DNA of 64,000 nucleotides from DASZHJ01 sp963735465. Lineage in GTDB: Bacteria > Pseudomonadota > Alphaproteobacteria > ATCC43930 > CGMCC-115725. Position 1 is the stretch's first letter. Every line of letters begins with the position of its first letter. The notes below the pieces were generated by a model, which searched no databases, was not told the origin of the DNA, and was given only the letters and a program-made list of their open reading frames with translations. The position numbers and the translations under genes were made by a program. Positions 18,527 through 27,184 of this stretch are shown here, piece by piece. Location of the stretch: assembly GCA_963735465.1 (NCBI GenBank), contig CAVTLA010000001.1:1054001-1118000 (forward strand). The letters run 5' to 3'.

Positions 18527-18598
18527 CGCGACATTGCCAGCCCGAGTCGAGGCCGCTATAACCGCGCCCTGCTTGCCGTGCTTTCCAGGGAGGCCCTC

Positions 18599-19021
18599 AT
18601 GGCCATCGAGCGAACCTTTTCGATCATCAAGCCCGACGCGACGCGCCGGAATCTGACCGGCAAGATCAATGCCCGCTTCGAGGAGAAGGGCCTGCGCATC
18701 GTGGCCCAGAAGCGTTTGCAGCTCTCCAAGGCGGCGGCGGAGGAATTCTACGGCGTGCACCGGGAGCGGCCGTTCTTCGCCGACCTCGTCAAGTTCATGA
18801 TCTCCGGACCCGTCGTGGTCCAGGTGCTCGAGGGCGAGAACGCGGTGGCGCTCAACCGCGAGATCATGGGAGCGACCGACCCCAAGAAGGCCGCTGCCGG
18901 GACCATTCGCAAGGATTTCGCGGAATCCATCGAGGCCAATTCCGTGCACGGCTCGGACTCGCCCGAGAATGCCCGCACGGAAATCGCGTTCTTCTTCTCC
19001 GGAACCGAGATCTGCCCCTGA
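18599..19021 (+). CDS. ndk: Nucleoside diphosphate kinase
   Basis: Ndk transfers the gamma phosphate of ATP to nucleoside diphosphates through a phosphohistidine. The 140-residue protein is standard length. It opens MAIERTFSIIKPDA and contains the active-site block SVHGSDS with the phosphorylated H117, plus KDFAESIEAN before it. An excellent ribosome site (CAGGGAGG) precedes ATG 18599; the upstream in-frame extension is not credible. It stands alone between the mosaic repeat and a convergent tiny oxidase gene. Confidence 0.96.
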   Translation: MAIERTFSIIKPDATRRNLTGKINARFEEKGLRIVAQKRLQLSKAAAEEFYGVHRERPFFADLVKFMISGPVVVQVLEGENAVALNREIMGATDPKKAAAGTIRKDFAESIEANSVHGSDSPENARTEIAFFFSGTEICP

Positions 19022-19038
19022 GGGGCGGCGGAGGCGGC

Positions 19039-19161
19039 CTAGAGCGTTAGGAGCCGCAGCGCGACCAGAATGAGGATAATTCCCGCGATCGACCACTTCA
19101 GCAGCCGCGTGAAGCCGATCCACATCTCGCGGTGGCGCTCGAGTTCCTGATCGATGGCCAT
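19039..19161 (-). CDS. aa3-type cytochrome c oxidase subunit IV (40 residues)
   Basis: This short gene encodes MAIDQELERHREMW..., a hydrophilic N-terminus with the pattern ELExHRxxWxGFTRLLKWS followed by a single membrane helix (about residues 23-39). That matches the tiny subunit IV of alphaproteobacterial aa3 cytochrome c oxidases, a peripheral one-helix subunit of unclear function. A good ribosome-binding stretch (AGGGGAG) lies about 8 nt upstream of the ATG on the minus strand. Codon composition matches its neighbours. The other oxidase genes are not in this window, so it is an orphan locus. Confidence is limited by the small size. Confidence 0.72.
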   Translation of the reverse strand: MAIDQELERHREMWIGFTRLLKWSIAGIILILVALRLLTL

Positions 19162-19237
19162 TCTCCAGACTCCCCTATAACCGACGTTTTTTGACACCTA
19201 CACCGCTTGCGCCGGGGTTGGCAAGAGATGCCTCCGA

Positions 19238-19894
19238 TCACCCCGGCGGGTTGAGCATTACCGTAGGCAGCGCCGCGCCCGACACGCCGTCGATCTCGAC
19301 GCGGTCGCCGATCACGCGCACCCGGCCTTCGCCGATCCAGCGCAGCGCCAGGGGATAAGCCTGGTGCTCCGCCGCCAGCACGCGCTGGGCGAGGCGGTCG
19401 GCGTCGTCGCCGGGCAGCACCGGCACCGCCGCTTGCACGATGATGGGCCCGTCGTCCATCGCCGGCCGCACGAAATGCACGGTGCAGCCGGTGAAGCGCG
19501 CGCCCGCCGCCAGCACCCGCTCGTGGCTGTGCAGGCCCTTGAAGGCCGGCAGCAGGGACGGGTGGATGTTGATGAGTCGGTCGCGCCAGCCCTCGACGAA
19601 GCCTTCGCCGAGAATGCGCATGAAGCCCGCGAGACAGACGAGCTCGATCCCGGCTTCCGCGAGCGCGCTGTCGATCGCGGCATCGAAGCTGGCGCGGTCG
19701 GGAAATCCTTTGTGCGGGATCGCGCGGGTCGCGATGCCGGCGGCCTTCGCCCGCTCGAGGCCGGCGGCCGCCGGGTCGTTGGAGATCACCAGGCGGATCT
19801 CGGCGGGAAACTCCCGGTGGCCGCAGGCGTCGATCAGTGCCTGCAGGTTCGAGCCGCGGCCGGAGATCAGCACCGCGACCTTCAGCCGGGCCAC
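19238..19894 (-). CDS. purN: Phosphoribosylglycinamide formyltransferase
   Basis: PurN uses 10-formyl-tetrahydrofolate to formylate GAR, the third step of purine synthesis. The 218-residue protein opens MARLKVAVLISGRGSNLQAL. The catalytic residues are N109 and H111 in NIHPSLLPAFKG and D147 in the AMDDG motif. Length is normal. It overlaps the end of purM by 13 bp on the same strand, as expected for the purMN operon, and is probably translationally coupled to it. Confidence 0.95.
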   Translation of the reverse strand: MARLKVAVLISGRGSNLQALIDACGHREFPAEIRLVISNDPAAAGLERAKAAGIATRAIPHKGFPDRASFDAAIDSALAEAGIELVCLAGFMRILGEGFVEGWRDRLINIHPSLLPAFKGLHSHERVLAAGARFTGCTVHFVRPAMDDGPIIVQAAVPVLPGDDADRLAQRVLAAEHQAYPLALRWIGEGRVRVIGDRVEIDGVSGAALPTVMLNPPG

Positions 19895-20973
19895 GCGGTC
19901 TCCGTGTGGATGAGGATCGTGCCCGTGCCGTCCTTGGGCCGCGGCACGACGCGGCCGATGCGATGCACGGTCTCGCCGGCCTCGACGAAGGCGCGCTCGA
20001 CGTCGGCGGCACGCGCGCTCTCCACGATCGCCACCATGCCAAGGCCGCAGTTGAAGACGCGGCCGAGCTCGCCGCGGGCGATGCCGCCGGTTTCGGCCAG
20101 CCAGCGGAACACCGGCGGCAGCGTCCAGGAGCGCGCGTCGATCTCGACGCTGAGATCGTCAGGGATCACCCGCGGGATGTTCTCGACGAGGCCGCCGCCA
20201 GTGATGTGGGCGAGGGCGCGCACGCCGCCGCCGGCGATCGCCGCGAGGCAGCTTTTGACGTAGAGCCGCGTCGGCACCAGCAGCGCCTCGCCGAGGCTCT
20301 TGCCCGGCGCGAACGGGGCAGGGGCGGCGTAGCCGAGGCCGCTGCGCTCGACGACGCGGCGCACCAGCGAGAAGCCGTTGGAATGGAGGCCGCTGGAAGC
20401 GAGGCCGAGGACTATATCGCCGGCCTGCACCTGGCGCCCGTCGACCACGCGGTCGCGCTCCACCGCGCCCACGGCGAATCCCGCGAGGTCGTAGTCGCCG
20501 TTGGCGTACATGCCCGGCATCTCCGCGGTCTCGCCGCCGATGAGGGCGCAGCCGGTGGCGCGGCACGCGTCGGCCACCCCCGCGAGGATGGTGCGCGCGG
20601 CAGTGACGTCGAGCTTGCCGGTGGCGAAGTAGTCGAGGAAGAACAGCGGCTCGGCGCCCTGCACCACCAGATCGTTGACGCACATGGCGACGAGATCGAT
20701 GCCGACGGTATCGTGGCGGCCGCTCTCGATGGCGATCTTGAGCTTGGTGCCGACGCCATCGGTGGTGGCGACCAGCAGCGGGTCCTTGTAGCCGGCCGCC
20801 TTGAGGTCGAAGAGAGCGCCAAACCCGCCCAGCCCCGCATTGCTGCCGGCGCGGGCGGTTGATTTGGCGAGCGGCTTCAGCGCCTCGACGAGCGCCGCGC
20901 CGGCATCGATGTCGACGCCGGCCTCGCGGTACTGGTCACGGTGATTCTGGCTCCTTATGGCATCCTCGCCCAA
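19882..20973 (-). CDS. purM: Phosphoribosylformylglycinamidine cyclo-ligase (start uncertain)
   Basis: PurM closes the imidazole ring to make AIR, using ATP. Family motifs are intact: REAGVDIDAGAALVE at the N-terminus, ATTDGVGTKLKIA, CVNDLVVQGAEPLFFLDY, LIGGETAEMPGMY and ITGGGLVENIPR. The start is odd. No ATG or GTG lies in frame just before YREAGVDID; the nearest in-frame start is TTG 20973, without a ribosome site. A good AAGGAG (20950-20955) instead leads to a GTG at 20939 that is one base out of frame. One extra C there would give MTQYREAGVDIDAG, the normal family start. This suggests a 1-bp deletion or sequence error near 20936. Confidence 0.88.
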   Translation of the reverse strand: MGEDAIRSQNHRDQYREAGVDIDAGAALVEALKPLAKSTARAGSNAGLGGFGALFDLKAAGYKDPLLVATTDGVGTKLKIAIESGRHDTVGIDLVAMCVNDLVVQGAEPLFFLDYFATGKLDVTAARTILAGVADACRATGCALIGGETAEMPGMYANGDYDLAGFAVGAVERDRVVDGRQVQAGDIVLGLASSGLHSNGFSLVRRVVERSGLGYAAPAPFAPGKSLGEALLVPTRLYVKSCLAAIAGGGVRALAHITGGGLVENIPRVIPDDLSVEIDARSWTLPPVFRWLAETGGIARGELGRVFNCGLGMVAIVESARAADVERAFVEAGETVHRIGRVVPRPKDGTGTILIHTETAWPG

Positions 20974-21048
20974 TGTAAGGTATGACCACGCGAGGGGAGC
21001 GCGATCCGCAGGTTCCGCGCGAACATACTGTATCCGAGGCGGTTTGCA

Positions 21049-22149
21049 ATGATGCTGAGGCGTGGCTTCCTGCTCGCGGCGGCGGGTTTTTTGCTGACCT
21101 TCGCGGCGCATGCCCAGAGCCGGCTGCCCTCGCTTTATACCGTCTCCAACGTGGCGGTCGATGCCACCGCGCAGAGCGCAACGCAGGCACGCGACATCGC
21201 CCGCGCCGAGGGCGAGCGGCGGGGATTCCGCATGCTCCTGGAGCGGCTCACCCTCAAGGAGGATTGGGGCCGCCTGCCGAAGGTGAACGACGGCGATCTT
21301 CTGGAGCTGGTGCAGGACTTCGAGGTCGTGAGCGAGCGCAGCTCGACGGTGCGCTACCTCGCCGCTCTCACCTTCCGGTTTCGCCCCGAGCCCGTGCGTC
21401 GCCTGCTGCGGGATCAGGGTATTCCCTTCACGGAGACGCGCAGCAAGCCCCTGGTGGTCCTGCCGGTGCTGACCGTGGGCGCCCAGAGCCTGTTGTGGGA
21501 CGATCCCAATCCGTGGCGCGCCGCCTGGGCAAAGCTGGCCCTTGCCGAGGGGCTGGTGCCCATGCAGGTGCCGCTCGCCGAGCTCGCCGACGTCCAGGCG
21601 ATCAATGCCGCTCAGGCGATCAAGGGCGACAAGGGCGCGCTGGCGGAGATCGGGCGGCGCTACGGCAATGCCGATGTCCTGGCGACGCAGGCGGTGTTGT
21701 CCGGTAGCGGCGACCAGCGGGCGCTGCAGATCACCACGGCGCGCTATGGTGCAGGGTTCTCCGACCAGACCTGGGTCGGCTCCATCACGTCAACGTCCGG
21801 CGAGAGCGATGACGATTTTTACGCTCGCGCCGCCGCCTCGGTGGTCACCGATGTGACCGAGGCCTGGAAGAAGGCGACGCTATCGCGCTCCGGCGACACC
21901 GCGAGCCTGGTGGTCACGGTGCCGGTGACCGGTCTCAAGGACTGGGTTGTCGTGCGCGAGCGGCTGCAGAGCATCCCCGCGATCCAGCGCGCCACGCTGC
22001 TGTCGCTGAGTCCGACCGACGCCCGCGTCGAGATACGCTATGTCGGCGATCCCGCGCAGCTGCAGCTCGTGCTGTCGCAGCGCGACCTCGCGCTGGCGCA
22101 GGGCGTTCCCGACTGGACGCTCACCGCCAAGGGCGGGGCCGCGCAGTAG
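21049..22149 (+). CDS. DUF2066 domain protein, secreted
   Basis: The 366-residue protein has a signal peptide (residues 1-22, ending AHAQ) and then the DUF2066 pattern: an N-terminal segment VDATAQSATQARDIARAEGERRGFRMLLERLT, and a long alpha/beta region ending in LSPTDARVEIRYVGDPAQLQLVLSQRDL. Function is unknown in the family. Genes of this family are often found beside purM and hda in proteobacteria, the same arrangement seen here. It is divergent from purM and begins a four-gene run with a CDP-alcohol transferase, an AI-2E family permease and hda. Confidence 0.8.
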   Translation: MMLRRGFLLAAAGFLLTFAAHAQSRLPSLYTVSNVAVDATAQSATQARDIARAEGERRGFRMLLERLTLKEDWGRLPKVNDGDLLELVQDFEVVSERSSTVRYLAALTFRFRPEPVRRLLRDQGIPFTETRSKPLVVLPVLTVGAQSLLWDDPNPWRAAWAKLALAEGLVPMQVPLAELADVQAINAAQAIKGDKGALAEIGRRYGNADVLATQAVLSGSGDQRALQITTARYGAGFSDQTWVGSITSTSGESDDDFYARAAASVVTDVTEAWKKATLSRSGDTASLVVTVPVTGLKDWVVVRERLQSIPAIQRATLLSLSPTDARVEIRYVGDPAQLQLVLSQRDLALAQGVPDWTLTAKGGAAQ

Positions 22150-22167
22150 CGGCGCCGGATCGGGGAC

Positions 22168-22713
22168 GTGAACCTTCCAAATTTCATCACCCTGGCGCGG
22201 CTCCTCTCGGTGCCGGTCGCCGTGTGGCTGATCCTGGTCGGTGAATTCGCCGCCGCATTCTGGGTGTTCGTCGCCGCCGGGGTCTCCGACGCCCTCGACG
22301 GCTTCATCGCCAAGCGGTTCGATCAGCGCACCCGGCTCGGCGCGCTCCTCGATCCGATCGCTGACAAGAGCCTGCTGGTCGCCGTCTACGTTACACTCGG
22401 CATCGCCGGGGAGCTGCCGGCTTGGCTGGTGATCCTGGTGGTGTTCCGCGATTTCCTCATCATCGGCGGCTACCTGCTTGCCCATGCGATGGCGCACGCG
22501 ATGCGCTCGGAGCCGCTGATCATCAGCAAGCTCAACACGGTGTTCCAGATCGCGCTCGCCGCCGCGACATTGGCGCGTCTCGGCCTCCGTCTCGACGCCG
22601 GCATGTGGATGAAGACCCTGGTCTACATCGTCGCCGCGACCACGGTGATGTCGGGCGCGGGATATCTCGTGCGCTGGACCCGGGCGCTCGCCGGAATGGA
22701 GCAGCCCTCGTGA
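22168..22713 (+). CDS. CDP-alcohol phosphatidyltransferase family protein
   Basis: The 181-residue integral membrane protein has about five hydrophobic helices. It carries the family signature in the form DGFIAK-x8-GALLDPIAD (residues 45-68), close to the consensus DGxxAR-x8-GxxxDxxxD; Lys replaces the consensus Arg. Such enzymes transfer a phosphatidyl group from CDP-diacylglycerol to an alcohol, as in phosphatidylglycerophosphate synthase. The acceptor is not determined by the motif alone. GTG 22168 is the start. Its stop overlaps the start of the next gene by 4 bp (GTGA), so the two are coupled. Confidence 0.88.
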   Translation: MNLPNFITLARLLSVPVAVWLILVGEFAAAFWVFVAAGVSDALDGFIAKRFDQRTRLGALLDPIADKSLLVAVYVTLGIAGELPAWLVILVVFRDFLIIGGYLLAHAMAHAMRSEPLIISKLNTVFQIALAAATLARLGLRLDAGMWMKTLVYIVAATTVMSGAGYLVRWTRALAGMEQPS

Positions 22714-23795
22714 CGACGGCGCAACGCGGCACCGCCTTCTGGCTCGCGGGATTCGCGATCTTCTTCCTGCTGCTCTGGCTGCTCAGTCCGATCCTGCTGC
22801 CGTTCGTCGCCGGCTTCGCGATCGCGTATTTCCTCGATCCCCTGTCGGAGCGGCTGATCCGCCTCAAGGTGCCACGCGGCCTCGCGAGCCTGATCGTGCT
22901 GCTGCTGTTCCTGCTGGTGCTGGTGCTGATCTTCCTGCTGCTGGTGCCGATCCTGCAGGCCCAGGTGCTGGAGCTCGTCACCAACCTGCCGCAGCTCATC
23001 GCCGCGGCGCGCCGCGAGGCCGAGGCCCTGCTGCAGATGGTGCAGGAGCGGCTGCCGCCGGAGGATCTGGTGAAGCTGCGCGACGCCATCGGCGGCAAGG
23101 TCGCCGACGTCTTCGCCTGGTTCGGCGGCGTGCTCCGCGACATCCTGACCCGCGGCGTGGCGCTCGCCAATCTGCTCTCCCTGGTGTTCGTGACGCCGGT
23201 CGTGGCGTTCTTCCTGCTGCGCGACTGGAGCCGCATCGTCGCCCGCATCGACAGCTGGCTGCCGCGTGCTCATGCGGAGACGATCCGCGCCCAGGCGAGG
23301 ATCATCGACGCGACGTTGGCGGGCTTCCTGCGCGGCCAGCTCAGCGTCTGCGCGGTGCTCGCCATTTACTACGCGCTGGGCCTCTCGCTCCTCGGCCTCA
23401 ATTTCGGCCTGGTCATCGGCCTGCTGATCGGGCTTCTCGCCTTCATTCCCTATATCGGCGGCATCTTCGGCTTCGCGCTCTCCATGCTGCTGGCGCTCAC
23501 GGAGTTCCGGGACTGGCACAACATTCTCTACATCGTGCTGCTGTTCGTTGCCGGCTGGACGCTCGAGAGCTATGTGCTGACGCCGAAGCTGGTGGGCGAG
23601 CGCGTGCATCTCCATCCCGTGTGGGTGATCTTCGCGCTGCTCGCCTTCGGCTCGCTGTTCGGGATTCTGGGTGTTCTTCTTGCCGTGCCGCTGGCGGCGA
23701 TCATCGGGGTGCTCGTGCGCTTCGGCCTCTCGCGCTATCTCGCCAGCGGGTTCTACGATCCGGCCGGAACCGGGCGCGGGCCCGGCCCGCGATGA
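22710..23795 (+). CDS. AI-2E family transporter (PerM-like permease)
   Basis: The 361-residue protein has the AI-2E/PerM topology: two or three N-terminal helices (LLLWLLSPILLPFVAGFAIAYFLDPL), a large amphipathic central region (about residues 90-190) and four or five C-terminal helices including GLLIGLLAFIPYIGGIFGFALSM. It is named after the quorum-signal exporter TqsA, but most members have unknown substrates, some linked to Na/H exchange. GTG 22710 overlaps the upstream stop codon, and hda starts 4 bp before this gene ends. Confidence 0.88.
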   Translation: MTTAQRGTAFWLAGFAIFFLLLWLLSPILLPFVAGFAIAYFLDPLSERLIRLKVPRGLASLIVLLLFLLVLVLIFLLLVPILQAQVLELVTNLPQLIAAARREAEALLQMVQERLPPEDLVKLRDAIGGKVADVFAWFGGVLRDILTRGVALANLLSLVFVTPVVAFFLLRDWSRIVARIDSWLPRAHAETIRAQARIIDATLAGFLRGQLSVCAVLAIYYALGLSLLGLNFGLVIGLLIGLLAFIPYIGGIFGFALSMLLALTEFRDWHNILYIVLLFVAGWTLESYVLTPKLVGERVHLHPVWVIFALLAFGSLFGILGVLLAVPLAAIIGVLVRFGLSRYLASGFYDPAGTGRGPGPR

Positions 23796-24463
23796 CCCAG
23801 CTCGCCTTCGACCTCGGCCAGCGACCGGCCCTGGGGGAGGCGGATTTCCTGGTGGCGCCCTGCAATCAGCAGGCGATCCACTGGCTCGATCGCTGGCCGG
23901 GCTGGCCGGCGCCGGCGCTCACGGTCCACGGCCCCGGCGGCTGCGGCAAGACGCATCTGGCGCGGGTCTTCGCGGCGCGGAGCGGCGCGCCGGTCATCGC
24001 CGCGGCGGAGCTCGCCACCGACCTGGTGCCGGCGCAGCTCGGTGCCGCCCGCGCCGCGGTCGTCGATGACGCGGACCGCGCCGGTGCCGAGGCGCTGCTC
24101 CATCTCTATAACGTCATCGCCGAGCGGCAGGGGTACCTGCTGCTGACGGCGCAGACGCCGCCCGCGCGCTGGCCCGGTCTGCTGCCCGACCTGCGCTCGC
24201 GCCTGGCGGCGGCGCCGGCGGTGGCCGTCGAGGCGCCGGATGAGGCCCTGCTGGCGGCGCTTCTCGTCAAGCTGTTTGCGGATCGTCAAATCGCGGTCGG
24301 CGAGGACGTGCCGTTGTTCCTGTCGCGGCATATCGAGCGCAGCTTCGCGGCGGCCCGCCACGCGGTGGCGGAGCTCGACGCCGCGGCGCTCCGGGAGAAG
24401 CGCGGGATTACCATCCCGCTCGCCCGCACAGTCCTTGGCCTCAGGGCGTCCGAAACAGGCTGA
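23792..24463 (+). CDS. hdaA: DnaA-related regulator Hda / HdaA
   Basis: HdaA promotes hydrolysis of DnaA-bound ATP on the sliding clamp to prevent re-initiation of replication. The 223-residue protein has an N-terminal QLAFDL (residues 3-8), matching the short clamp-binding motif of Hda proteins. A Walker A GPGGCGKT is at 47-54, a Walker B-like VVDDADR follows, and the lid has SRLAAAP. There is no DnaA-type DNA-binding domain IV. Start overlaps the permease stop by 4 bp. Its last 23 bp overlap the 3' end of the convergent phosphatase gene. Confidence 0.88.
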   Translation: MTQLAFDLGQRPALGEADFLVAPCNQQAIHWLDRWPGWPAPALTVHGPGGCGKTHLARVFAARSGAPVIAAAELATDLVPAQLGAARAAVVDDADRAGAEALLHLYNVIAERQGYLLLTAQTPPARWPGLLPDLRSRLAAAPAVAVEAPDEALLAALLVKLFADRQIAVGEDVPLFLSRHIERSFAAARHAVAELDAAALREKRGITIPLARTVLGLRASETG

Positions 24464-24953
24464 GCCGAGTGGCGCCGCGCCGCAGGCTCGACCAGGGAGT
24501 CGAGACAGCGAAGCCGGCGATGGCGGCCGGAGGAAATCCAGAGGCGGTCGGCGGCGGCTTGCGGCCCGACAGCGCCAGCACCAGCTCGTGCAGGCCCGGG
24601 TTATGGCCCACCAGCAGGATGGTGCGTGCCGCCGGATCCGTGCGGCGCAGACAATGCAGAAGGGTCTCGATCGGTGCCAGGTAGAGCTCGTCCTCGACGT
24701 CGGCCTCCGGCACAGGCAATTGATTTGCAATGAGAATTTCCATCGTCTCCCGGGTCCGGCAGGCCGGGGAGCAGAGCGCATGATCGGCGATCAGGTCGGC
24801 CTCGCGCAGATGGGCGGCGAGAGCCTCGACGGCCGCGCGGCCCTCCGGCGAGAGCGGTCGCTCGCGATCGCCGCCATCGGCTGGCGGCGCGCCCGCTGCG
24901 CCGTGGCGCACCAGCAGCAACCGGCGCTCGCCTGTGCCGTCGAAACCTGCCAT
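24441..24953 (-). CDS. SixA-like phosphohistidine phosphatase (histidine phosphatase family)
   Basis: The 170-residue protein has the RHG catalytic motif in RRLLLVRHGAAG (residues 10-21) and the second histidine in ILLVGHNPGLHEL (about 112-124). It is short like SixA, which removes phosphate from phosphohistidine proteins such as HPt domains. The family assignment is firm; the substrate is not. It overlaps hda tail-to-tail and is divergent from ppk. Confidence 0.87.
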   Translation of the reverse strand: MAGFDGTGERRLLLVRHGAAGAPPADGGDRERPLSPEGRAAVEALAAHLREADLIADHALCSPACRTRETMEILIANQLPVPEADVEDELYLAPIETLLHCLRRTDPAARTILLVGHNPGLHELVLALSGRKPPPTASGFPPAAIAGFAVSTPWSSLRRGATRLSLFRTP

Positions 24954-25030
24954 AACATCTTCATAAATGCGCGCTACACTCTGCGCAACTCGTTGTAAAA
25001 TAGCGAGATTAACGCCGCCGGAGAATCCAA

Positions 25031-27181
25031 GTGGCGCAACCGCAACCTGCCGCCCAATCCTCGATCGACCTGCACTCCGAAGCGCGCTTCATCAATCGCG
25101 AGCTCTCGTGGCTTGCGTTCAATGAGCGCGTGATCGGCGAGGCCGAGAATGCCGGCCAGCCGCTGCTCGAGCGGTTGCGATTTCTGTCGATCTCCGCCAG
25201 CAACCTCGACGAATTCTACATGGTCCGCGTCGCGGGCCTCAAAGGGCAGGTGCTCGCCGGCGTGGCGACACCGAGCCAGGATGGGCTGACGCCGGCACAG
25301 CAGCTCGCCGCGATCAACCAGCGCGCCCGGAAGCTGATGCTGGACCAGCAGGAGATCTGGCGCAGCCTGCGCCAGCAGCTGCGCGAGGCGGACTTCTCCG
25401 TGATCGCGCCGCAGGATCTCTCCGCCGAGGACCGCGTCTGGGTCGAGACGGCTTTCATGGCGCACGTCTTCCCCGTGCTGACGCCGCTTGCCATCGATCC
25501 AGCGCATCCCTTCCCCTTCATCGCCAATCGCGGCATCGGCCTGGCGCTTCAGCTCACGCGTCCGGGCGACGGCAAGCGCATGCAGGCGCTGCTGCTGCTG
25601 CCGGGCGCCGTCGGCCGCTTCCTCCGCTTGCCCGGCACGCCCGTGCGCTTCCTGCCCCTGGAGCAGGTGGTGACCCTGTTCCTCGATCGGCTCTTCCCGG
25701 GATTCACGGTGGCGGGGCAGGGCATGTTCCGCATCGTGCGCGACAGCGAGATGGAGATCGAGGAAGAGGCCGAGGATCTCGTGCGCCTGTTCGAGAGCGC
25801 GCTCAAGCGCCGGCGCCGCGGCAACGTGATCTGGCTCGCGGTCGACGCCGGGATGCCGGAAGATCTCCAGCGCTTCCTGTCGGAGAACCTCGACGTCTCA
25901 CCGGACGACGTATTTCTGCTCGATGGGCTGATCGGGCTTTCGGACACCCGCCAGCTCATCGTCGGCGAGCGGCCCGACCTGCTGTTCAAACCCTATCATC
26001 CGCGCTTCCCCGAGCGCGTCCGGGACTTCGGCGGCGATTGCTTCGCGGCGATCCGCCAGAAGGACATCATCGTCCATCATCCCTACGAGAGCTTCGACGT
26101 GGTGGTGCAGTTCGCGCTGCAGGCCGCGCGCGATCCCGCGGTCGTGGCGATCAAGCAGACGCTCTACCGCACCAGCGACAACAGCCCGATCGTGCGCGCC
26201 CTGGTCGAGGCGGCGGAAGCCGGCAAGACCGTGACCGCTCTCATCGAGCTCAAGGCGCGTTTCGACGAGGAGGCGAACATCCGCTGGGCGCGCGATCTCG
26301 AGCGCGCTGGCGTGCAGGTCGTCTACGGCTTCATCGAGCTCAAGACCCACGCCAAGGTCTCGCTGGTGGTGCGCCGCGAGGGCGGCGATCTCCGCTCCTA
26401 CGTCCACTTCGGCACCGGCAACTATCACCCGGACACCGCCAAGGTCTATACCGACCTCTCGTTCTTCACTTGCGATCCCGCGCTCTGCCGCGACGCCGCG
26501 CGGCTCTTCAATTACATGACGGGCTATGCGACGCCCGCCAGCCTGGAGAAGATCGCCTTCGCGCCGGTCAATCTCCGGAAGCGGCTGATCGAGCTGATCG
26601 AGGCGGAGACGGAGCACGCGCGCGCCGGCCGGCCGGGGCAGATCTGGGCCAAGATGAATTCCCTGGTCGATCCCGCCATCATCGATCTGCTCTATCGCGC
26701 GTCCCAGGCCGGCGTCGAGATCGACCTGGTGGTGCGCGGCATCTGCTGCCTGCGGCCCGGCGTGCCCGGCCTCTCCGACAACATCCGGGTCAAGAGCATC
26801 ATCGGGCGCTTCCTCGAGCACGGCCGCATCGTCTGCTTCGGCAACGGCCAGCGGCTACCGTCGCCCCAGGCCAAGGTGTTCATCAGCTCCGCCGACTGGA
26901 TGCCGCGCAACTTCGACTGGCGCGTCGAATCCCTGGTGCCGATCGAGAACGAGACGGTGCATCGCCAGGTGCTCGACGAGATCATGGTCTCCAATCTGCG
27001 CGACACGGCTCAGAGCTGGCGCCTCGATGCCAGCGGCGCCTATATCCGCGAGCCCGCGAGCGTCGGTGCGTTCAGCGCGCATACCTATTTCATGACCAAT
27101 CCCAGCCTGTCCGGCCGTGGCCGGGCGCTGCGCCGGCCGCGGCCGCGGACCATCGTCGATCGGGCCACGCCGCCGGAGTAG
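25031..27181 (+). CDS. ppk1: Polyphosphate kinase 1
   Basis: PPK1 polymerises the gamma phosphate of ATP into inorganic polyphosphate through a phosphohistidine. The 716-residue protein has the N, H, C1 and C2 domains in order: RFINRELSWLAFNERV at about 19-34, HHPYESFDVVVQFALQAA in C1, H440 in KTHAKVSLVV (the autophosphorylated histidine) and H597 in FLEHGRIVCFGNG (the second essential histidine). GTG 25031 is preceded by GGAGAA at suitable distance. ppx follows after 3 bp, making a synthesis/degradation pair under one transcript. Confidence 0.96.
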   Translation: MAQPQPAAQSSIDLHSEARFINRELSWLAFNERVIGEAENAGQPLLERLRFLSISASNLDEFYMVRVAGLKGQVLAGVATPSQDGLTPAQQLAAINQRARKLMLDQQEIWRSLRQQLREADFSVIAPQDLSAEDRVWVETAFMAHVFPVLTPLAIDPAHPFPFIANRGIGLALQLTRPGDGKRMQALLLLPGAVGRFLRLPGTPVRFLPLEQVVTLFLDRLFPGFTVAGQGMFRIVRDSEMEIEEEAEDLVRLFESALKRRRRGNVIWLAVDAGMPEDLQRFLSENLDVSPDDVFLLDGLIGLSDTRQLIVGERPDLLFKPYHPRFPERVRDFGGDCFAAIRQKDIIVHHPYESFDVVVQFALQAARDPAVVAIKQTLYRTSDNSPIVRALVEAAEAGKTVTALIELKARFDEEANIRWARDLERAGVQVVYGFIELKTHAKVSLVVRREGGDLRSYVHFGTGNYHPDTAKVYTDLSFFTCDPALCRDAARLFNYMTGYATPASLEKIAFAPVNLRKRLIELIEAETEHARAGRPGQIWAKMNSLVDPAIIDLLYRASQAGVEIDLVVRGICCLRPGVPGLSDNIRVKSIIGRFLEHGRIVCFGNGQRLPSPQAKVFISSADWMPRNFDWRVESLVPIENETVHRQVLDEIMVSNLRDTAQSWRLDASGAYIREPASVGAFSAHTYFMTNPSLSGRGRALRRPRPRTIVDRATPPE

Positions 27182-27184
27182 GGG

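Noticed and set aside
19039..19050. CTAGAGCGTTAG as a third, truncated copy of the mosaic repeat
   Set aside because: Only about seven bases match the repeat edge, and they form the end of the subunit IV gene.
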